Positions 17,781-25,628 of a stretch of DNA of 64,000 nt are shown one piece after another. The translations under genes were made by a program, and so were the position numbers. The notes beneath the pieces are model-generated. The model saw only the letters and a list, made by a program, of their open reading frames with translations. It was not told where the DNA came from and searched no databases. This stretch comes from Verrucomicrobiota bacterium (GTDB taxonomy: Bacteria; Verrucomicrobiota; Verrucomicrobiia; Limisphaerales; UBA1319): NCBI GenBank assembly GCA_022711435.1, contig JAKLFB010000004.1, positions 159,153 to 223,152 of the forward strand. Direction: 5' to 3'. How positions within the stretch are numbered: position 1 is the stretch's first letter; every line of letters begins with the position of its first letter.

Positions 17781-17975
17781 GAGCGCCAACTCTATTGCAT
17801 GTGGCAGCTGACGCCGGGTTTCTTCACGGGCACATTGCGCACTCACCTGGGTCGCGGTGTCTTCGAGGTGTTCGGAACACCCTTCGCCCCGATCGTCCAG
17901 CGCCTGGCTGTGCTGCTGGTTTTCTGGCTCATCCTGTTCTGGATGCATCGCCGGAAAATCTTCCTCCGAATCTGA
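17781..17975 (+). pseudogene. 3' remnant of a DUF5009/heparan-glucosaminide acetyltransferase-like membrane protein gene
   Basis: The + frame ending at TGA 17973-17975 reads LYCMWQLTPGFFTGTLRTHLG, then FGTPFAPIVQRLAVLLVFWL and finally MHRRKIFLRI. From memory this matches the last two helices of the DUF5009 / HGSNAT-like acyltransferase family of PVC bacteria and Bacteroidetes, which typically end in a hydrophobic helix plus RRKIFLRI. Only about 60 residues of an expected 370 or more survive. Upstream the frame is open but reads Arg/Pro-rich sequence with no membrane character, and it runs antisense to the glycosidase leader. An ATG at 17799 would allow a 58-residue peptide, but expression is doubtful. 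Identified by eye only. Confidence 0.55.
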
Positions 17976-18098
17976 TCCGAAGCCGGCTGCCACCTGCGGA
18001 GAAAACAAAGGGGTCTGCATAATGGGGCCAGACCGCAGCCTGCAAATCCCCGCTTTTTTTCTTCGCAAACGCCGCCCCTGCGGTAGTGTTCATTCCGC

Positions 18099-19058
18099 AT
18101 GATTGCATTGCCTAGACCGGAAGTGGTGATCACGCACGAAAGCGATTTGGACGGGCTTGTTGCCGGCCTGCTCATGCAGCAGCTGGCGCAGCGGATGCAT
18201 AATCAGCGTCCCCCGCTCGAGGCCTACGCTGCCGATCATTGGCGCCAGCGCGCCCTGCGCGAAAGCGCGGCCTGGGTCGCCGACTTCGCCCTCGAGCCCC
18301 GGCTCGACCTGTCCAACTGGGTCGTCCTCGATCATCATCCCACCCAAACGGTTGCCAAGAACGCCGTCCACGTGTTCGCCCCCGACAAGTCGGCCGCGCT
18401 TATTGTTTACGAGCTTTGCCGTGAGCAGGGCCTGGGGTCCCCCGAGCTCGATCGCCTGGTCCATCTGTGCAATGTCTCCGACCTCTTTCTCCGCGATGAC
18501 CCGGATTTTCTGACCGCCATGGATCATGCCAGCCTTGTGAAATCCTACCAGTTCTGGAACCTGCACGACCTGATCGAAGGGGAGCTGGAGCGGCTTCTGG
18601 ACCATCCCCTGCTCGAGGTGATGTCGGTCAAGCGCCGGGTGGAGGATCCGATCGGCTGCCAGTGGAGCCGGTCACACCTGGTCGAGATCAGCCCGACGGT
18701 GGGCCTGGTCGACATGGTTCTGGGCAATCAGAACCTGATCCTGGATCAGCTGCTGGAGGAGAAGGCATCCCCGCATCCGGTTCTCGCCTCTCTCTACCGC
18801 AAAGGCGGCGGGACGATCATTGTGAGCCTGCGCAGCCGCAACGGCGAGGCCCTCGCCATCGCCCAGCGCCTCCAGGGCGGCGGCCACCACAACGCCGCCG
18901 GCGCCGTGCTGCCCCGAACCATCCAGCGGATCCCCGACGCCGTCGATTACCTGCGCAAGGTCCTCAACCCCGCCCCGCCCCGCCCCGCCACCCCCTTCAA
19001 CAGCCTCGAAAGCATCTTCGACGAAATCCAGTCAGCGAAACCGGGCAATCCCCAATGA
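18099..19058 (+). CDS. DHH-superfamily phosphoesterase
   Basis: A 319-residue cytoplasmic protein. The DHH metal-binding motifs are present: VVITHESDLDGLVAGLL (motif I with the DxD) near residue 10, an Asp in AADHW near residue 45, VVLDHHPTQT (the DHH motif) near residue 80, and the C-terminal DHHA1-type motif QGGGHHNAAGAVLP near residue 265. Relatives are Mn-dependent phosphodiesterases such as nanoRNases, RecJ-like nucleases and cyclic-dinucleotide hydrolases. There is no CBS, DHHA2 or membrane domain, so a small-oligonucleotide or small-molecule phosphodiesterase is most likely. Its 3' end overlaps the convergent lnt gene by 27 bp. Confidence 0.82.
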   Translation: MIALPRPEVVITHESDLDGLVAGLLMQQLAQRMHNQRPPLEAYAADHWRQRALRESAAWVADFALEPRLDLSNWVVLDHHPTQTVAKNAVHVFAPDKSAALIVYELCREQGLGSPELDRLVHLCNVSDLFLRDDPDFLTAMDHASLVKSYQFWNLHDLIEGELERLLDHPLLEVMSVKRRVEDPIGCQWSRSHLVEISPTVGLVDMVLGNQNLILDQLLEEKASPHPVLASLYRKGGGTIIVSLRSRNGEALAIAQRLQGGGHHNAAGAVLPRTIQRIPDAVDYLRKVLNPAPPRPATPFNSLESIFDEIQSAKPGNPQ

Positions 19059-20690
19059 CAGCAGGCTGATCGCCACGCATCCCCAGCCGAACCAGTCTCC
19101 GTGCCGGTTGTAGAACGTCGCGGGCCACTGCTCGCCCGCCGCCGGCAGCCGAAGATCGATCCGCCCAAAGCCGCGTCCGTAAACGCTGGCGTCCTCGCCA
19201 AACGCCAGCACATTCATCCGGCCCACCGGATCGATCCAGCAGCTCACCCCGTTGTTCGTGCACCGCACCAGCGGACGGCCGTTCTCGACCGCCCGAAAGA
19301 GGGCGTTCACCGCATGCTGCCATTGGGCGGCGCTGTGCCCGAACCAGCCGTCATTGGTCAGATTGAGCAGCAGATCGGTCTCCGGCCGCACATGGCCCCG
19401 CACCTGGTGCCCAAAGATGTCCTCGAAGCAGATCAGGGGGGCAGCCTCGATATCTCCCGGCGGCAGCGCGAACCATCCCGGCCGATCTCCCGCCGTGAAT
19501 CCCTCCTGCACCGGAGTGAGATGGCGCATCAACGGCAGCCAGCGCACCAGGGGCACGAACTCGCCGAAGGCCACCAGATGCCGCTTGCGATACTCGGCTC
19601 GGAGCTGGCCCTCCGGATCGAACAGGAAGGCGCTGTTGTAGAAATCCCACTCTCCTTCGCCCGCACCCGCAAACCGCGGCGCCGCGTCGTCCGCGGTCAG
19701 CACGATCCAGATCCGATGCTCGCGCGCCAGGTTGGTCACGCCCGGCAGGGTCAGCCCCTCGTCATATCGCAGGACGTTGGGAACCGCCGCCTCGGGCCAG
19801 ACCAGCACGTCCGCAGGTTCGGCCAGCGCCTGCCTCGAAAGCTCCAGGAGCCCGTGAAAACGGTTGGTGCTCTCCTTGGCATCCCAGATCAGCGATTGCG
19901 CCAGGCTCGGCTGCACAAGAGCCATCGACAGCGGCCGCGTACCCGCCGGAAATCCCATGATCCGATAAAACCCGCCCGCCGAAACCGCCACCACCACCAG
20001 CACGGGCGGGTACAGCACCGCCACGACCGATCGCCATGACCGCGCATCGCGGGTCCAGCCAGCCGCCACCCGCAGCAGCGCCATCGAAAACCACACCATC
20101 AAAAATGAAATCCCGTAAACCCCTGTCCATGCCGCCACCTGGATGAGCGACAGCATCTCGAATTGCGATCCCCCCAGCGGATTCCACGGAAACCCGGTCA
20201 GCAGCCGGGCCCGGACCATCTCCAAAGCCACCCAGTAGAACGCGCATTGCGCCGCCCAGCGGCTCGACGCCGCCCAGCCCCAGGAAGAGCATGCGCCCCC
20301 CCCCAGCGGCGCGTCGGCACCTCTGTCCCCATCCGCCAGCGGCTCCGGCATGGACACCCGCGCCATCCAAACCCAAGCCGCCGGATACAATGCCAGATAG
20401 AGGCTCAAGGCCAGCCAGCCCGCCACTGCCCCCGCGGGAAACGGGATCAATAAAAGCCACGAAAACGCTGCCAGACACTGCGCCAGACCGGCTGCATATC
20501 CCAAACGAAATGCCATCCCCGGCGACGCGCCGATGGCTGACGCGGCCACGACCGCCGGAGCCAGCCATCCCAGCGCCGCATAAGACCACCGGGGAAACGC
20601 CCCGGCCAGAAGCAGCCCGCCGGCCAGCGCCAACCCGTAGCGCCCCCGCGCGCTCCCCCAACCGCTCCCGCTCCCCGATCGATCGCTCAC
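19032..20690 (-). CDS. lnt: Apolipoprotein N-acyltransferase
   Basis: A 552-residue inner-membrane enzyme that transfers the third acyl chain from phospholipid to the N-terminal Cys of lipoproteins. About six hydrophobic segments fill residues 20-240, followed by the periplasmic nitrilase domain. The catalytic triad is visible: Glu in VLVWPEAAVPN, Lys in YRKRHLVAFGEFVPL and Cys in APLICFEDIFG. LLNLTNDGWFG and RCTNNGVS are also typical Lnt segments. A C-terminal helix ends the protein. It shows the cell is diderm and makes triacylated lipoproteins. Slightly longer than E. coli Lnt (512). It converges with the DHH gene and overlaps it by 27 bp. Confidence 0.95.
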   Translation of the reverse strand: MSDRSGSGSGWGSARGRYGLALAGGLLLAGAFPRWSYAALGWLAPAVVAASAIGASPGMAFRLGYAAGLAQCLAAFSWLLLIPFPAGAVAGWLALSLYLALYPAAWVWMARVSMPEPLADGDRGADAPLGGGACSSWGWAASSRWAAQCAFYWVALEMVRARLLTGFPWNPLGGSQFEMLSLIQVAAWTGVYGISFLMVWFSMALLRVAAGWTRDARSWRSVVAVLYPPVLVVVAVSAGGFYRIMGFPAGTRPLSMALVQPSLAQSLIWDAKESTNRFHGLLELSRQALAEPADVLVWPEAAVPNVLRYDEGLTLPGVTNLAREHRIWIVLTADDAAPRFAGAGEGEWDFYNSAFLFDPEGQLRAEYRKRHLVAFGEFVPLVRWLPLMRHLTPVQEGFTAGDRPGWFALPPGDIEAAPLICFEDIFGHQVRGHVRPETDLLLNLTNDGWFGHSAAQWQHAVNALFRAVENGRPLVRCTNNGVSCWIDPVGRMNVLAFGEDASVYGRGFGRIDLRLPAAGEQWPATFYNRHGDWFGWGCVAISLLSLGIARFR

Positions 20691-20796
20691 GCACCGCAGA
20701 TTGCCCGACTCGGATGGAAACGCAAGCCCCGGGGAGACGCGGATTCAAATGTCTTGACCGGATGACCTCGAAAATGGCTTTAGAAGGTTCAAAAAT

Positions 20797-21741
20797 ATGA
20801 AAACCGTTCTCCTGGGATCGAGCTCTCTCCGATCGACGCGCATCGCATACGGCTGCTGGCGGCTGGCGGGCGCCCGCAATCCTCGCGAGGTCACTCCCGA
20901 CCACGAGGCCCGAGGCATCCGCGCAGCGCTTGCCGCCTTCGAGGCCGGCTATACCCTGTTCGATCACGCCGACATCTACGGCGGCGGCCGGGCCGAGTCG
21001 ATCTTTGGCCAGGCGCTTCGCCAGGCGCCCGGCGTCCGCGACCGGATCGCCATCGCCACCAAATGCGGCATCCGCTTCTCGGGCGATCCACAGCCGGCCT
21101 CCCCCCACCGCTACGATTTCTCGGCCTCGCACATCGTCCGATCCTGCGAACAATCGCTGCGCCGGCTCGGGATCGAGTTCATCGACCTCTACCAGCTGCA
21201 TCGCCCCGATTACCTCATGGATCCCGCCGAGGTCGCCGATGCGTTCGACCAGCTCAGGCGCACAGGCAAAGCGCGCGAGTTCGGGGTTAGCAACTTCACC
21301 CCCTCCCAGGTCGCTGCTCTCCAAAAGGCCTGCCCGATGCGGCTGGTGTCCAACCAGGTCGAGATCAGCCTCCGCCGCCTCGACTGCCTCGAGGACGGCA
21401 CCCTTGACCAGTGTCTGCTCGATCGAATGACCCCTTTGGCCTGGAGCCCTCTGGCAGGAGGACGGCTCCTTGCCGACTCGAACGCAGCCCCTCCCGCCGC
21501 CTCCCGCCCGGCCGGCGAATCGCTGGGGGTCGCCATCGCCGACATCGCCCTCTCCCACCAGGTCTCGCCCGCCGTGATCGCCATTGCGTGGCTCCTCCAG
21601 CACCCCGCAGGCATCATCCCCATCGTCGGCTCCGTCCAGCCGGAGCGCATCCTTGATGCCGTGCGCGCCGATACCCTGGAGCTCGGGCGCGAGGCGTGGT
21701 ACCGGCTGCTCCTGGCCGCGCGCGGGACCGATCTTCCTTGA
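20797..21741 (+). CDS. Aldo/keto reductase
   Basis: A 314-residue NAD(P)H-dependent oxidoreductase of the AKR superfamily, resembling YdhF-type members. The TIM-barrel tetrad is present: Asp and Tyr in LFDHADIYGGGRAE (near residue 50), Lys in IAIATKCGIRF (near 90) and His in IDLYQLHRPDYLMDP (near 130). Cofactor-binding segments EFGVSNFTPSQ (near 165) and IIPIVGSVQPERI (near 270) are intact. Substrate unknown. Its TGA abuts the stop of the convergent 585-residue gene, the two stops forming the palindrome TGATCA, so there is no space for a separate terminator. Confidence 0.9.
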   Translation: MKTVLLGSSSLRSTRIAYGCWRLAGARNPREVTPDHEARGIRAALAAFEAGYTLFDHADIYGGGRAESIFGQALRQAPGVRDRIAIATKCGIRFSGDPQPASPHRYDFSASHIVRSCEQSLRRLGIEFIDLYQLHRPDYLMDPAEVADAFDQLRRTGKAREFGVSNFTPSQVAALQKACPMRLVSNQVEISLRRLDCLEDGTLDQCLLDRMTPLAWSPLAGGRLLADSNAAPPAASRPAGESLGVAIADIALSHQVSPAVIAIAWLLQHPAGIIPIVGSVQPERILDAVRADTLELGREAWYRLLLAARGTDLP

Positions 21742-23499
21742 TCAGGCCGCCGCCGGTTTCTTCCACGTCTTGTGGCAGATCGCCGTGTCGGGCCCGAGCT
21801 CGTTCGGATACGTGCGAATCCGGCGCACGCCCCGGATGGTGTCCCATAGCTGCGCCGCCAAGCGGCCTTTCACCGGGATCTTCAACCGCGCGCAAAGCCC
21901 GCCAAAGGTCAGCGGCGGCTGGCTGCTCAGGATCATGCGGCGCACCAGCAATGGCTGCGCCACGAAGAAGCTGCGGTCCATCTCCTTCCAGCCCTTCAGC
22001 CCGTAATAGCCGAACCCCAGCGGCCGAACTCCCTCGTGGTTGCGGATGACCGCCGAGATCGTGGCCCGGCCCACCGACCGCTTCCGCCGAATCTGATGCA
22101 GAATGTCCGTCGCGGTCATCGGGTGCCCCGCCTCCTTGAGCACCTCCGGGATCAGATCCTTGATGTGCTCACGCTCTTGCTGGCCCCACGCGCGCATCGC
22201 GAACAGGAACCTGCCCAGATCCACAAAGCGCTCGTCCTGCCGCAGGATGTGGGCCACCTCGTGCACGTTGGTTTGCGAGGCCCACCCAAACCGTTTGTCC
22301 CGCAAAATCTCCCGCGTCGAGACGGGCCGGTTCTCTTCCTCGAGCAGCTTCGCCACGTCCGCGCGGGCCTTGCCCCACAGCCGCTCCGGGAGCTGGATGT
22401 GCTGCTGCATCCCAAAGGCCCTTCGGTCCAGGAGAAAGATCCCTTGCTCGGGCCGCAGCGAGTTGCGCAGACCCCCGATCGAGATCGGCGGCACCTCGTC
22501 CCCGAAGATCCGCCGGGCGCGGCGGATGATCTCCTCCGGCCGCAACGGGCGGTCGGATTGCGCCAGCACCCGCTGCACCCAGTCGCAGATTCGCAGGCTC
22601 GCCAGCCGCGCCAGCGGATGGTCCGGCACCGTCGTGTCCACCGTGATCGACGCGCACTGCTTCAGCGCCCGCAGCAGCTCGCCCGGATTCAGGTTGAGCC
22701 CCGGCTGCTGCTCCCCCACGCGCCGGAACAACTCGGCGATCGGCAGCGGCGATATGTTCGCCCGCAACACCTCCACCACCGGCCGGATGATCTCCCGCGT
22801 CCGCGCATCCAGGTTCGGATAGGGCTTCTGCCCCTCCGGCCAGGCCGGCATCTCCGAATCCAGCTCGCTGAAAAGCCGCACGTAAAACGCACCCGGATGC
22901 CGGCAATCGGCCGCCTTGGGCCCCAGCCAGAGCACCAGCAGATCCGGCGTCAGCGGACACACCGTGCTCAGACACTTCTCGGCCAGCCGCCGCAGGAAGA
23001 CGAACGTCGACGGCCCCCCGTGGCGTGCCACGCGCTGGTAGAGCAGATCCACCACCTGCCGCACCCGCTCCCGCGTCAGCCCGAATTTCTCCCCGATCTC
23101 CTCCAGCGTCAGCGGCGTTTGATCCCGATCCCCCAGCCGCAGCAGCAGCATCTCCCTCTCCCGATCGCTCACCGCCTCCACCGCCGTGTCCACCTGGCTG
23201 ATCAGGTGCTCCAGACCCGAGCCCTTGATTCTCCCAAAATCGAACTCGCCCGCCTGCACCCGCCGCACTAGCTCCGCCAGCTCCCGGATGCTCCGCTGCC
23301 CGCAGTTCCGCATCGAAAGCACCTGGTCAAACGATATGCCCTGCAAATCCCCAACCTGGCGAAATCCCATCTTCTGCAGCACCCCGCCCAGCCGCACCGA
23401 AAGCGGCATCTGGGACAGCGACCAGCCCCGTGCGTGCGCCGGGATCGCGATCGTCCCTGCCCCCTTCCCGTTTAACCTGGTTGCATGCATGATCATCAA
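21742..23499 (-). CDS. Large DNA-binding protein with alpha-CTD-like, sigma-region-4-like and HARE-HTH-like segments
   Basis: A 585-residue cytoplasmic protein. Residues about 30-85 look like a helix-hairpin-helix of the RNA polymerase alpha C-terminal type (VLSMRNCGQRSIRELAELVR). Residues about 105-165 match sigma-70 region 4 (SDREREMLLLRLGD, then TLEEIGEKFGLTRERVRQV). Later segments (YPNLDARTREIIRPVVEVLR near 220, RPLRPEEIIRRARRIFG near 315, HPMTATDILHQIRRKR near 470) resemble repeated winged helices of the HARE-HTH type. There are no sigma regions 2 or 3, so it is unlikely to be a sigma factor. A transcription regulator or RNA polymerase-associated factor is plausible. A low-GC 290 bp region upstream probably holds its promoter. 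Confidence 0.65.
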   Translation of the reverse strand: MMIMHATRLNGKGAGTIAIPAHARGWSLSQMPLSVRLGGVLQKMGFRQVGDLQGISFDQVLSMRNCGQRSIRELAELVRRVQAGEFDFGRIKGSGLEHLISQVDTAVEAVSDREREMLLLRLGDRDQTPLTLEEIGEKFGLTRERVRQVVDLLYQRVARHGGPSTFVFLRRLAEKCLSTVCPLTPDLLVLWLGPKAADCRHPGAFYVRLFSELDSEMPAWPEGQKPYPNLDARTREIIRPVVEVLRANISPLPIAELFRRVGEQQPGLNLNPGELLRALKQCASITVDTTVPDHPLARLASLRICDWVQRVLAQSDRPLRPEEIIRRARRIFGDEVPPISIGGLRNSLRPEQGIFLLDRRAFGMQQHIQLPERLWGKARADVAKLLEEENRPVSTREILRDKRFGWASQTNVHEVAHILRQDERFVDLGRFLFAMRAWGQQEREHIKDLIPEVLKEAGHPMTATDILHQIRRKRSVGRATISAVIRNHEGVRPLGFGYYGLKGWKEMDRSFFVAQPLLVRRMILSSQPPLTFGGLCARLKIPVKGRLAAQLWDTIRGVRRIRTYPNELGPDTAICHKTWKKPAAA

Positions 23500-23789
23500 C
23501 GCTGAAATGTCGTTTAAGAACAGCTAAAATCAATGGTAATTTACTGTTGGTACGACTCGATTTGCCCTGGCCCCTCGAACAGTCAACGACTCATGACATC
23601 TTCTGAACCATAGGATAATCAGAATGAAAATGCAAACAGATTCCCTTGGCGCCCGATAACACCGCTCCCTGATGGCTTTCGGCGCCCTTTCTCCGCCCCA
23701 GGCCCGCCGCCCTCCCTGCTACCTTCCCGCGCGCCTGCGCATTGCTTTTTTCCCCGTTCCTGCTTTGCTCGTCTCGGCGCGGATAACTC

Positions 23790-24665
23790 ATGATGCAAGG
23801 CATCCAACGGGCGGGGTCCGGTCTGGAGACGTTCCTGGTGTTGGGGCGGGTCAACGGACTGGGCACGATCTGGTCTAACTGCTTGGCGGGCTGGCTGTTA
23901 AGCGGCGGAGGCGAGCCCGGCAGGTTCCTGGCCGTCTGCCTCGGCGCAACCGGCCTCTACCTCGGCGCGATGTTCCTGAACGACGCCTGCGATGCGGCCA
24001 GCGATCTGCTGGTCCGCCCGGCCCGGCCGATCCCTCGGGGGATCGTGCGGCCTCGCCTGGTGTATTATGCCGGCCTGGCCTGGCTCGCGACGGGTTCGGC
24101 ATTGCTGGCCTCGCTCGGGTTCGCCCCGGCTGCGTTCACCATCATCCTCCTGGGCGCCATCATCGTCTACGACCTGGTCCACGCCCAGCTGAGGCTGGCC
24201 CCGGCGCTTCCGGCGGTGTGCCGGTTTCTGCTTTACATGCTGGCCGGATCGGCCAGCGAGAACGGCCTCCAAGGGCTGGCGGTCTGGAACGGTCTGGCTA
24301 TGGCGGCCTACGTCGGCGCCATCGGCGCATGGGACCGGCGCGGGCCATCGGTCGGGCCGCCGCTCCGCTGGCCATTGGTCCTGCTGGCAGCCCCCTTCTT
24401 CATCGCCGTCCTGGCCAACGGCCCGGGATACCGTCTGACGGCAGTGTTCATGGCCTTGCTGCTGGCGGGCTGGATCGCCTGGTGCCTCCACCATGTCTTC
24501 GGGCCCCTGCGCCCCCGCCTGCAATCCATGAGCTCCGGCCTCCAGGCCGGCATCGTCCTGGTCGATCAGCTCGCCGTCGCCAGCCCGTCCTACCCCCTCA
24601 TGGCCCTGTTCCTCCTCTGCTTCCTGAGCGTGCTCCTCATCCAGCGGATCCTTCCCGAAACCTGA
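23790..24665 (+). CDS. UbiA-family prenyltransferase
   Basis: A 291-residue integral membrane protein with 8-9 hydrophobic helices. It has the first Asp-rich motif of the UbiA superfamily, NDACDAASD (near residue 62), followed by the typical RPARPIPRG. These bind the Mg-diphosphate of the prenyl donor. The second Asp-rich motif normally seen near residue 190 is less clear (AIGAWDRRGPS), so the acceptor class is uncertain. Candidates are quinone, haem O or EboC-like prenyl transfer. Position 34 bp before adk on the same strand allows cotranscription but gives no functional hint. Confidence 0.8.
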   Translation: MMQGIQRAGSGLETFLVLGRVNGLGTIWSNCLAGWLLSGGGEPGRFLAVCLGATGLYLGAMFLNDACDAASDLLVRPARPIPRGIVRPRLVYYAGLAWLATGSALLASLGFAPAAFTIILLGAIIVYDLVHAQLRLAPALPAVCRFLLYMLAGSASENGLQGLAVWNGLAMAAYVGAIGAWDRRGPSVGPPLRWPLVLLAAPFFIAVLANGPGYRLTAVFMALLLAGWIAWCLHHVFGPLRPRLQSMSSGLQAGIVLVDQLAVASPSYPLMALFLLCFLSVLLIQRILPET

Positions 24666-24705
24666 ACTGGCCATGATCAACCCGTTGCTTTAGGATCCCG
24701 TGCTC

Positions 24706-25341
24706 ATGGGCAAAATGATCATCGTCGCCGGCGTGCCGGGCGCGGGCAAATCCACGGTCCTGCTCGAGGCCTGGAAGCGCATCGAGAAGGAGTTGAACTA
24801 CACGATCGTCTCCTTTGGCACCGAGATGCTCCGGCTGTGCCAGGAAGCCGGTCTGGTCTCCAACCGCGACGAGATGCGCAATCTCAACCCCGATCTCCAG
24901 GAGGAGATGCAGTGGCGCTCCGCCAAACGGATTGCCGAGCGCCCCGAAAACATCCTCCTCGACACCCACTGCGCCATCAAGGTGGCGTCCGGCAGCTACC
25001 TGCCGGGATTCACCCCTCGAATGCTCGAGCGGATGTCCCCGCACGCCATCATCCTGGTCGACGCGCACGAAGCCGAGATCCGCGGCCGCCGCAAGCTCGA
25101 CCAATCCCGCCCCTTCCGCACCATCGAGGACTACGAGGACATCCTCGAACATAAGGTGATCAACCGGGCGTATGCCGCCGCCTTCTCCGCCCGCAGCGGC
25201 AGCCTCCTCTGCATCATCCAGAACAACACCGGCGAGTTCGAGCGCGCCGTCCGCCAGTTCATCGAGACTCTTCAGTTCATCGGGGTCGAGCGCCCGCCCG
25301 CACCCGCACCCTCCACCCACCCATCGCCCCCTTCGGCTTAG
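24706..25341 (+). CDS. adkA: Archaeal-type adenylate kinase (AdkA-like)
   Basis: A 211-residue P-loop kinase from the ATG at 24706 (AGGA at 24692-24695; a GTG six bases earlier is possible). Walker A GVPGAGKST, then VSFGTEMLRLCQEAGLVSNR, RDEMRNLNPDLQEEMQ, LLDTHCAIKVASGSYLPGF and VINRAYAAAFSARSG follow, in order, the archaeal adenylate kinase family (FGTVM, RDEMRKL, VDTH, YLPG). The ordinary bacterial Adk has quite different sequence and a LID domain. It converts ATP plus AMP to two ADP. The Pro/Ser-rich C-terminal 20 residues are atypical, and the TAG stop lies at the left edge of a repeat element, so the tail may have been altered by insertion. Confidence 0.85.
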   Translation: MGKMIIVAGVPGAGKSTVLLEAWKRIEKELNYTIVSFGTEMLRLCQEAGLVSNRDEMRNLNPDLQEEMQWRSAKRIAERPENILLDTHCAIKVASGSYLPGFTPRMLERMSPHAIILVDAHEAEIRGRRKLDQSRPFRTIEDYEDILEHKVINRAYAAAFSARSGSLLCIIQNNTGEFERAVRQFIETLQFIGVERPPAPAPSTHPSPPSA

Positions 25342-25613
25342 GGTCTGTGCAAAAATTAATTCCGATTTTGCTGGAGGGGATTGGGCGGGCTGGCAAGGCG
25401 CGACGAGCGAGCATACCCGCGCGGTCTGTGAGCGAGGAGCAACATAGCCAGCGCGCCCAAGACCCCCAGCCCTGCGGGGCGGGGCGGCGCCGGGCCATCT
25501 GCTTCGTGGCTCGGTCGGTCGAGTATCGCGGGGGGATACACTCCCTCCCTTGCGCCTCGCATCTGGCCCGGCGGCGCTCCCGCCAAAATCGGAAGTAATT
25601 TTTGCACAAACCC
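25341..25613 (+). mobile_element. Family A fold-back element (MITE-like), copy 1, full length
   Basis: A 273 bp element. It starts GGGTCTGTGCAAAAATTA and ends with the near-exact reverse complement (TAATTTTTGCACAAACCC), giving terminal inverted repeats of about 30 bp. The inner halves also pair imperfectly around a centre near CCCTGCGGGG, so the whole element can fold into one long hairpin. It differs from copy 2 (63504-63776) at 8 positions. TTA flanks both sides, possibly a target duplication. It encodes no transposase. Its first base is the last base of the adk stop codon. Confidence 0.85.
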
Positions 25614-25628
25614 TTAATCCATCCAGCC

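Noticed and set aside
17562..18068. 169-residue N-terminal extension of the DUF5060 glycosidase
   Set aside because: It lacks a signal peptide, is antisense to the acyltransferase remnant and is low-complexity; the ATG at 17561 gives a proper leader.
25347..25598. Short open frames inside the family A elements on both strands
   Set aside because: The same frames recur in each copy only because the DNA recurs; no start context or protein similarity, and the sequence is a hairpin.
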